Shown here: in pieces, positions 5,938 through 11,451 of the stretch | Layout: each line of letters begins with the position of its first letter | Numbering within the stretch: the first letter of the stretch is position 1 | Assembly (NCBI GenBank): GCA_017648525.1 | Contig: JAGCIP010000003.1 | Location: 1 to 11,451, forward strand | Direction: 5' to 3' | Length of the DNA: 11,451 nt | Source: Clostridia bacterium | GTDB lineage: Bacteria; Bacillota; Clostridia; Christensenellales; Borkfalkiaceae | Position numbers and translations under genes: made by a program | The notes under the pieces: model-generated | Databases searched by the model: none | What the model saw: only the letters and a program-made list of their open reading frames with translations | What the model was told of the DNA's origin: nothing

Positions 5938-8025
5938 TTGAAGACAGGAAAATCAAAAACAATATGGATTGTGCTTGCCGTTATTATTCTTGCGATAGGC
6001 GCACTTTCCTTTGCTAATTGCGTTAGCGCACGAAAATCTATAAATTATTCAGATTTTTATGCAGTTGTGCAACAATTAGATGGTAAAGACGGTGTTACTA
6101 AATCCGAACTTGCTACTTCTAATGCGAAAGGAATTATAGACGACCTCAAAGGCGTTGACTTTTCGGTACTAAAAATTGCAAACGTTTTATACGACGGTTA
6201 CGTGTTAGATTTTGATATTGAAATCTATAATGCACTAAACCAAAGAGCGTTTATTCGTAATTATACGACGAATAGTCCAAGGGTAGACATTTTAGAAGTT
6301 CAAGATATATTGAACAATGCGGGTGTTACTTTTACGCACACCAACCCTAACGCAGGTTCTATTTGGTCGTCGTTAATCCCGATTATCGGTTGTGTTCTTA
6401 TAGCCGTTGTGTTCTTTATTTTGATGATGCAAACGCAAGGCGGAACAAAGAGTGCAATGAATTTTGCAAAAACAAATGCAAGGGTTAACCGTGACTTAAA
6501 GGTAAGATTTTCTGACGTTGCTGGCGCAGAAGAAGAAAAGGAAGAACTTGCAGAAGTGGTTGACTTCCTAAAAAACCCCAAAAAGTTTGCCGACCTTGGC
6601 GCAAGAATTCCAAAAGGCGTGCTTTTAGTAGGGCCTCCCGGAACGGGTAAAACCTTGTTTGCAAAGGCTGTTGCAGGTGAAGCGGGTGTTCCGTTCTTCT
6701 CAATAAGTGGTTCGGACTTTGTGGAAATGTTCGTCGGCGTTGGTGCGTCAAGAGTTAGAGATTTATTCGACGTGGCTAAAAAGAGTATGCCGTGCATTGT
6801 GTTCATAGACGAAATTGACGCAGTTGGCCGTCAACGTGGTACTGGCATGGGTGGTGGACACGACGAAAGAGAGCAAACGCTTAACCAATTACTCGTGCAA
6901 ATGGACGGCTTTGAATCTAACGACGGCATAATCGTTATGGCGGCAACTAATAGAGCGGATATTTTAGACCCCGCATTACTTCGTCCCGGTAGATTTGATA
7001 GGCAAATTTACGTTAACGTTCCAGACGTTAGGGGTAGAGAAGCAATCCTTAAAGTGCATGCACGCAATAAACCTTTAGCGCCCGACGTTAACTTTAAGAC
7101 GGTTGCTCGTATGACGAGTGGTTTTTCAGGCGCAGACCTTGAAAATCTTTTGAACGAAGCGGCTATTTTGGCAGCGAGAGATAACAGAAAACATATTAAC
7201 AATAAAGACCTTTACGAAGGTATAAATAAAGTTATTATGGGACCGCAGAAGAAGAGTAGGTTGGTTACCGAAACGGATAAGAGAATTACCGCTTATCACG
7301 AATCGGGACACGCAATCTTGGCTAAGTTGTTGCCCAACTGCGACCCCGTACACGAAGTTTCAATTATACCACGTGGGCAAGCGGCAGGCTATACAATGAC
7401 CCGCCCAGACACCGACGACAATCACTTGACCAAAGCCAAACTTTTGGACGATATCGTTATGACGCTTGGCGGTAGAGTTGCCGAAGAACTTATCATTAAA
7501 GACATATCTGCAGGTGCATCTGGCGATATTCAAATGGTAACAAAACGTGCAAGGCTTATGGTTACCGAGTGGGGTATGAGCGAAAAAGTAGGTCCGATTT
7601 CTTACGGCTCTGATAAGGAAGTGTTTATCGGTAGAGATATGGCGTCACACGTATCTTATAGTGAAGAAACGGCGGCTATTATAGACCAAGAAATTAGAAT
7701 TATTATTGACGACGGCTTGCAAAAGGCAAGAAAACTTCTAAAAGAAAACAAAAAACTTCTCGACAATATGGCAAGGCTTTTGGTTGAGAGAGAAACAATT
7801 TTCTCTGAAGAAGTTGAGATGCTTATGGAAGGCAAGAGCGTTGAAGAAATAATGGATTTTATGGACGAAAACGAACGCACCTTAAAAGAAAACCCTTTCG
7901 AGAGAAAGGCGGTTAAAAAGATAATCGTTCCAGAAAAGAAAGAGGAAGTAGCAAAAGATAAAACGGACGAAAAAGTTGAAGTTAGCGTAGACGATAAAAC
8001 GGACGAAAAAGGCGATAAGGAGTAA
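5938..8025 (+). CDS. ftsH: ATP-dependent zinc metalloprotease FtsH
   Basis: 695 residues. Membrane-anchored AAA+ protease, hexameric, degrading misfolded membrane proteins and selected regulators on the cytoplasmic side. Seen: N-terminal membrane segment (about 9-28), an extracytoplasmic stretch of about 110 residues, second membrane segment (about 146-166), Walker A GPPGTGKT (232-239), Walker B FIDEID with Asp291-Glu292, second region of homology from Asn338 with arginine fingers Arg352 and Arg355, zinc site HESGH (454-458), and the third ligand Asp530 in GASGD. The C-terminus is a charged Lys/Glu/Asp tail with a repeated DKTDEK. The start is TTG at 5938, placed 9 nt after AAGGAGA (5922-5928); an in-frame ATG start that keeps the first membrane segment is absent. 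It is the first gene of an apparent operon with parA and parB. Confidence 0.97.
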   Translation: MKTGKSKTIWIVLAVIILAIGALSFANCVSARKSINYSDFYAVVQQLDGKDGVTKSELATSNAKGIIDDLKGVDFSVLKIANVLYDGYVLDFDIEIYNALNQRAFIRNYTTNSPRVDILEVQDILNNAGVTFTHTNPNAGSIWSSLIPIIGCVLIAVVFFILMMQTQGGTKSAMNFAKTNARVNRDLKVRFSDVAGAEEEKEELAEVVDFLKNPKKFADLGARIPKGVLLVGPPGTGKTLFAKAVAGEAGVPFFSISGSDFVEMFVGVGASRVRDLFDVAKKSMPCIVFIDEIDAVGRQRGTGMGGGHDEREQTLNQLLVQMDGFESNDGIIVMAATNRADILDPALLRPGRFDRQIYVNVPDVRGREAILKVHARNKPLAPDVNFKTVARMTSGFSGADLENLLNEAAILAARDNRKHINNKDLYEGINKVIMGPQKKSRLVTETDKRITAYHESGHAILAKLLPNCDPVHEVSIIPRGQAAGYTMTRPDTDDNHLTKAKLLDDIVMTLGGRVAEELIIKDISAGASGDIQMVTKRARLMVTEWGMSEKVGPISYGSDKEVFIGRDMASHVSYSEETAAIIDQEIRIIIDDGLQKARKLLKENKKLLDNMARLLVERETIFSEEVEMLMEGKSVEEIMDFMDENERTLKENPFERKAVKKIIVPEKKEEVAKDKTDEKVEVSVDDKTDEKGDKE

Positions 8026-8079
8026 TCACAAGATTACCATTGAAAAAGAGCAATAAACACGAGAGATAGGAGAGAAGAT

Positions 8080-8856
8080 ATGGGAAAAATAATTGCTTTT
8101 TCAAACCAAAAAGGCGGTGTAGGAAAGACCACTACTTGCGTTAATATGTCAAGTTATTTAGCGAGCAAGGGCTATAAATGTCTTATAGTAGACTTAGACC
8201 CGCAAGGAAACGCAACTAGCGGTTTGGGCTTTGCAAAGAGCGAAGTTAAAAACTCGGTTTATAACGTAATGATAGACGATATGCCTATCGAAGACGCAGT
8301 AGTTAAGACTTGTATTAACGGATTAGATATTCTTCCGTCTAACATAGACTTGGCGGGTGCGGAAGTAGAATTAGTTTACGTTAAAGATAGAGAGCACGTG
8401 CTTAGTCGTGTGTTACAAAAGGCGAGAGCAAGTTACGACTTTATTACTATCGACTGCCCACCGTCGCTAGGGTTATTGACCATAAATGCGCTTGCATCTG
8501 CCGATACGGTTATAATTCCTATTCAAAGCGAATATTACGCATTAGAAGGTTTAAGCCAACTTATGAACACCATAAAGTTGGTTGTAAAACACTTAAATCC
8601 CGCATTAAAGATAGAAGGGGTTGTACTTACATTGAACGACAACCGTGCAATAATTTCTCGTCAGATTTCTGCGGAAATTAAAAAGTTTTTTGGGAAAAGA
8701 GTGTTCGAGACGGCTATTCCTAGAAACATTAGGCTTGCGGAAGCACCCAGCCACGGTGTTCCTATAATGTTGCACGACACGAGATGTTCTGGGGCGAAAG
8801 CGTATCTTGCGCTTACCGAAGAATTCCTTGAAAGACAACCGTCTAAAAAGGCTTAA
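8080..8856 (+). CDS. parA: Chromosome partitioning ATPase ParA (Soj)
   Basis: 258 residues, the size of chromosomal Soj proteins and lacking the N-terminal helix-turn-helix of larger plasmid ParA types. Seen: the deviant Walker A KGGVGKTT (11-18) with signature Lys11 and catalytic-loop Lys16, VDLDPQGNAT with Asp38 and Asp40, Walker B-type FITIDCPP with Asp125, and EYYALEGLSQL typical of the family. It forms ATP-dependent dimers on the nucleoid that are displaced by ParB-parS complexes, driving origin segregation; in spore formers Soj also affects DnaA activity. AGGAGAG lies 5 nt before the ATG. It starts 54 bp after the ftsH stop. Only a small TAATC/GATTA hairpin without a T-run (8023-8034, overlapping the ftsH stop) lies between, so readthrough from ftsH is expected. 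Confidence 0.96.
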   Translation: MGKIIAFSNQKGGVGKTTTCVNMSSYLASKGYKCLIVDLDPQGNATSGLGFAKSEVKNSVYNVMIDDMPIEDAVVKTCINGLDILPSNIDLAGAEVELVYVKDREHVLSRVLQKARASYDFITIDCPPSLGLLTINALASADTVIIPIQSEYYALEGLSQLMNTIKLVVKHLNPALKIEGVVLTLNDNRAIISRQISAEIKKFFGKRVFETAIPRNIRLAEAPSHGVPIMLHDTRCSGAKAYLALTEEFLERQPSKKA

Positions 8857-8914
8857 AAATTCCTATCGCCATTGAGAGCGAAAGGGGAACGAATACAAAA
8901 CGGAGAAAGTTAAA

Positions 8915-9820
8915 ATGAAACCAAACAGAGGATTAGGTAAAGGTTTATCTGCATTATTTTCGGAGACCGAAGAAGATTACGGCAAGAGTTTGCTCTTTGA
9001 AGAAGACAATGAGAGCAAGGGGGAAGGCGTTACCGAGATAGACGTGTCGTCTATTTTTGCAAACCCCAATCAGCCGAGAAAGGTATTTGATGAAACGGCA
9101 CTAAAAGAACTTGCCGATTCAATCTCAAAGCACGGCGTGATTATGCCGATTATCGTTAATAAGAGCGGTGATAGGTATATGATTATCGCTGGAGAGCGCC
9201 GTTTCCGTGCGAGTAAACTTGCAGGACTTAGCAAAGTTCCCGTAATAGTAAAAACCTATAATGAACGTCAAATAAAAGAAATTTCGCTTATAGAAAACTT
9301 ACAAAGAGAAGACCTTAACCCGATTGAAGCGGCAACGGCAATGCGTTCGCTTATGAACGATTACGGTATGACGCAAGAAGAACTTGCAGATAGAATAGGT
9401 AAATCTCGCCCTGCTATTGCGAATACTTTAAGGCTATTAAACCTTTCGCAAGAAGTTATTAAAATGGTTGCAAACGGCGCACTTTCAGCGGGACACGCAA
9501 GAACTTTGGTTTCAGTTCCGCAAGTTGACCAGTTAAAGATTGCTGAAAAAGCCGTTAAAGACGGAATGAGCGTTCGTGACGTGGAAAAGGCGGTTAAAGA
9601 ATATTTTGCCCCGCCCGAAGAAAAGGCTAAAAAGAAAGTTAAGGTTGAACTTTCTGCAGAATTAAAAGAATTGATTGCCGATATGCAAAGGGTGTTCGGC
9701 ACTCGTGTAAACGCCATAGGTAACGATAGAAAGGGTAGAATTTATATCGATTATTATACCCGTGATGATTTAGATAGATTGAGCGAATTGCTTGAATTTT
9801 TAAAGAGCAGTAAAAAATAA
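8915..9820 (+). CDS. parB: Chromosome partitioning protein ParB (Spo0J), CTP-dependent clamp
   Basis: 301 residues. Seen: the N-terminal RGLGKGLSALF (5-15) that contacts ParA and stimulates its ATPase; an acidic linker; NPNQPRKVF (50-58); the CTP-binding GERRFRA (93-99) and ENLQREDLNPIEAA (127-140); a helix-turn-helix around TQEELADRIGKSRPAIANTL, residues 153-172, that reads parS; and a C-terminal dimerisation region (about 250-300) after a Lys-rich linker. It binds parS, loads as a sliding clamp and recruits SMC in related bacteria. The perfect sites at 5182 and 5223 are its expected targets. CGGAGAA precedes the ATG. Spacing from parA is 58 bp, and a strong terminator follows. Confidence 0.96.
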   Translation: MKPNRGLGKGLSALFSETEEDYGKSLLFEEDNESKGEGVTEIDVSSIFANPNQPRKVFDETALKELADSISKHGVIMPIIVNKSGDRYMIIAGERRFRASKLAGLSKVPVIVKTYNERQIKEISLIENLQREDLNPIEAATAMRSLMNDYGMTQEELADRIGKSRPAIANTLRLLNLSQEVIKMVANGALSAGHARTLVSVPQVDQLKIAEKAVKDGMSVRDVEKAVKEYFAPPEEKAKKKVKVELSAELKELIADMQRVFGTRVNAIGNDRKGRIYIDYYTRDDLDRLSELLEFLKSSKK

Positions 9821-9831
9821 AAAAACAAATT

Positions 9832-9858
9832 AAAAAAGGACGGACAGTCCTTTTTTTT
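9832..9858 (+). terminator. Intrinsic terminator after parB
   Basis: AAAAAAGGAC (9832-9841) pairs with GTCCTTTTTT (9847-9856) around a 5-nt loop, followed by further T. The GC core is short but the U-tract is long. It ends the ftsH-parA-parB unit and lies only 14 bp before the next start codon. Confidence 0.85.
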
Positions 9859-9871
9859 AAGAGCCAAAAAA

Positions 9872-11269
9872 ATGTTAAAATTTACTAAACTTGGGGAAAA
9901 CGTAAACTTAATAAAAGAATATATCGACCAAACGGAAATAAATTTTTGCGATATTTCCCAAGGCGTTAAGTATATGTGGCGAGATACCGTGCAAGTGGAA
10001 TACGCCGTTTATAATCATACGCTCATTTTGAAAGAAAAAAACACGAGTGGCAGAATTTCTTTTTACTACCCTATGGGTAAAGACGTTGACGGTGCGATAT
10101 TAAAGATAGAAGAATTTTGCAGGGCGAAAAAGCTGGACTTAGTTTTCGGTTATTTGGACGAGATAAAGTTAAAAAAGTTAGAAAACAGGTACTATTATAC
10201 CCAAAATCAAAAGGACCGTAACTGGTGCGATTATATTTATATTGCGGAAAATTTTAAGACTTATTCGGGCAAAAAACTTTCAGGACAGAGAAACCACGTT
10301 AACAAGTTTAAGAAAAGTTATCCCGATTATCAATTTGAAAGATTAACTGCGGAAAATCTTGGCGACGCACTAGCCTTTTTGAAAGAGCATAACGCCAAGC
10401 GTGAGCGTGCGGGGAAAATAGAAGAACTTGAAAGACAGCACGCTTTTAGTCTTACTGAAAACGCATTTGTATTAAACCAAGTGGGCGGAATGATAAAGGT
10501 GGATGGGAAAGTGGTTGCCGTGTCCGTTGGCGAGCGGGTAAAAGACACTTTAATAGTGCACGTGGAAAAGGCGGATACCGAATATTCGGGGGTTTACCCG
10601 ACAATGGCGCAAGAATTTGCCAAAGAATACGCAACCGACGGCATAGTTTATATTAATAGAGAAGAAGATTGCGGGGATTTAGGCTTGCGCACTTCTAAAA
10701 TGCAGTATAGCCCGCATGAGATTAAATATAAAAACTTTTTGAGTGTCTATACTCTGTTTGATAGGATTGATTTAGACCTGCGCTTAAACACCGAAAGACT
10801 GACGGTTGAGCGTATACAAGAGCAAGATGCAAAAGACTACGAGCGGTTGTATACCGACGACAAGTTGAACGCACTTTGGGGTTACGACTACCGTGCGGAT
10901 TTAGGCGAGAATAAGCCTACACCCGAATACTTTTTTAACTTTCAACAACTTATGGTGGACACCAAAGAAGAAATTTCCTTTGCTGTAAAGCAAAACGGAA
11001 AGATGGTTGGCGAGTTGGTTTTGCACAACTTTGACTATTACGGTGGATTAGAGATGGGGTTTAGGTTTTTTGAAAATGTACAAGGAAAAGGCTATGCAAT
11101 AGAGAGCGCAACTGCGCTTAAAGAATATGTCTTTAACGAGTTGGGCGCAAAAACCTTAAAATCCCGTTGCTACAAGCAAAATGAAAAATCAAATAAACTT
11201 ATTGAAAGACTAGGACTAAAAATTTGTAGTGAAGATAAAGAAAAATATTATTTTAGTTTAGAAAGATAA
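9872..11269 (+). CDS. Two-domain DUF2156 plus GNAT acetyltransferase protein
   Basis: 465 residues. The N-terminal part (about 1-290) resembles DUF2156, the fold related to the phosphatidylglycerol lysyltransferase C-terminal domain: LSGQRNHVNKF (137-146, Arg140, His142) and YINREEDCGDLGLRTSKMQYSP are characteristic. The C-terminal part (about 295-463) is a RimJ/RimL-like GNAT domain: LNTERLTVERI, MVGELVLHNFD, the acetyl-CoA loop QGKGYA (404-409), and an ending SNKLIERLGLK. Expected activities are acyl or aminoacyl transfer by the first domain and N-acetylation by the second; substrates are unknown. No signal peptide or membrane segment is seen. The ATG at 9872 has only a weak AAGAG upstream and sits just after the parB terminator. 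No promoter was found in this short gap, so expression may depend on terminator readthrough or a promoter inside parB. Confidence 0.82.
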   Translation: MLKFTKLGENVNLIKEYIDQTEINFCDISQGVKYMWRDTVQVEYAVYNHTLILKEKNTSGRISFYYPMGKDVDGAILKIEEFCRAKKLDLVFGYLDEIKLKKLENRYYYTQNQKDRNWCDYIYIAENFKTYSGKKLSGQRNHVNKFKKSYPDYQFERLTAENLGDALAFLKEHNAKRERAGKIEELERQHAFSLTENAFVLNQVGGMIKVDGKVVAVSVGERVKDTLIVHVEKADTEYSGVYPTMAQEFAKEYATDGIVYINREEDCGDLGLRTSKMQYSPHEIKYKNFLSVYTLFDRIDLDLRLNTERLTVERIQEQDAKDYERLYTDDKLNALWGYDYRADLGENKPTPEYFFNFQQLMVDTKEEISFAVKQNGKMVGELVLHNFDYYGGLEMGFRFFENVQGKGYAIESATALKEYVFNELGAKTLKSRCYKQNEKSNKLIERLGLKICSEDKEKYYFSLER

Positions 11270-11297
11270 TCCGCAAAAGAGCGGATTTCTTTTTTTA
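11268..11297 (+). terminator. Intrinsic terminator overlapping the stop codon of the GNAT-fusion gene
   Basis: AATCCGC (11268-11274) pairs with GCGGATT (11281-11287) around a 6-nt loop and is followed by TCTTTTTTT. The stem begins within the TAA stop. Confidence 0.85.
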
Positions 11298-11318
11298 AGT
11301 CATAAAACCTTTTTGCGA

Positions 11319-11335
11319 GCAATATATTATATTGC
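11319..11335. promoter_or_regulatory. 17-bp AT-rich palindrome, possible operator
   Basis: GCAATATA-T-TATATTGC is a perfect 8+1+8 inverted repeat, 50 bp upstream of the last gene. It contains -10-like sequences (TATTAT at 11325-11330), so a protein bound here could block a promoter. No clear -35 was placed. Confidence 0.4.
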
Positions 11336-11339
11336 AAGG

Positions 11340-11359
11340 CGACACTTTTTACCGTGTCG
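11340..11359 (+). promoter_or_regulatory. Short leader hairpin upstream of the last gene
   Basis: CGACAC (11340-11345) pairs with GTGTCG (11354-11359) around an 8-nt loop. No T-run follows, so it is more likely a leader or protein-binding structure than a terminator. Confidence 0.35.
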
Positions 11360-11385
11360 AATAAGTAAAGGATAGGAGGGGTTTT

Positions 11386-11451
11386 ATGGCGTTAGAACCT
11401 ATATATGAAACTATAAATTTAAACTGTAAAAGGTGCGAACTTAAAGAGCAA
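11386..11451 (+). CDS. Unidentified protein, N-terminal fragment (cut by window edge)
   Basis: 22 codons are visible, beginning MALEPIYETINLNCKRC, with no stop before the edge. TAGGAGGGG lies 5 nt before the ATG, close to a perfect Shine-Dalgarno sequence, which makes this a credible gene start. A Cys-x2-Cys pair at residues 14 and 17 could be half of a zinc site or part of a repeated cysteine motif. The family was not recognised. Confidence 0.6.
   Translation, partial: MALEPIYETINLNCKRCELKEQ

Noticed and set aside
6300..6806. 168-codon open frame on the minus strand
   Set aside because: It lies entirely opposite the ATPase region of ftsH and encodes a low-complexity Ser/Pro/Thr-rich protein typical of an antisense shadow.
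8394..8403. CACGTG core within parA as a parS candidate
   Set aside because: Only the central six bases match; the flanking arms do not follow the parS consensus.
9361..9717. 118-codon open frame on the minus strand
   Set aside because: It is antisense to the conserved middle of parB, Ser/Thr-rich, and without a family resemblance.

Overview
The window looks like a chromosomal segment of a low-GC Gram-positive (Firmicutes/Clostridia-type) bacterium. The DNA is AT-rich, most genes have GGAG-type ribosome binding sites, intrinsic terminators are frequent, and two exact copies of the Bacillus-type parS site lie near parA and parB. A YyaC/DUF1256 gene, a family found in endospore formers, points to a spore-forming lineage or a descendant of one. 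The species cannot be named from this sequence. No rRNA, tRNA, CRISPR array, insertion sequence or phage gene was seen.

Layout. Positions 1-571 (minus strand) hold the first 190 codons of an amino-acid-kinase-fold protein resembling glutamate 5-kinase, cut by the window edge. Positions 650-1936 (minus) encode a PepV-type M20 metallodipeptidase. A short divergent region with a 15-bp dyad separates it from radC (2052-2780, plus), which may be translated from a leaderless mRNA. gltX (glutamyl-tRNA synthetase, 2884-4329, plus) follows with its own promoter and converges on yyaC (4427-4999, minus) across a hairpin that can terminate in both directions.

The most distinctive part is the 938-bp gene-free, very AT-rich stretch 5000-5937. 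It carries two perfect parS palindromes 41 bp apart, a third near-perfect parS about 226 bp further on, a nested three-stem inverted-repeat element, a cluster of GCGC-containing dyads, degenerate DnaA-box-like 9-mers, and a strong promoter with a structured leader. This looks like a chromosome-partition locus and possibly part of an origin-proximal region; the origin idea is only inference, because no dnaA, dnaN or good DnaA-box array is visible.

That promoter leads into ftsH (TTG start, 5938-8025), parA/soj (8080-8856) and parB/spo0J (8915-9820). Gaps are 54 and 58 bp with no convincing internal terminator, and a strong intrinsic terminator follows parB. ParB should load on the parS sites and form a CTP-dependent clamp, and ParA should act with it in origin segregation. 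The membrane protease FtsH apparently shares their transcript, which is an unusual coupling.

Downstream, 9872-11269 encodes a two-domain protein joining a DUF2156-type domain to a RimJ/RimL-type GNAT acetyltransferase, ended by a terminator that overlaps its stop codon. The window closes with two dyads and the first 22 codons of an unidentified gene with a strong ribosome binding site.
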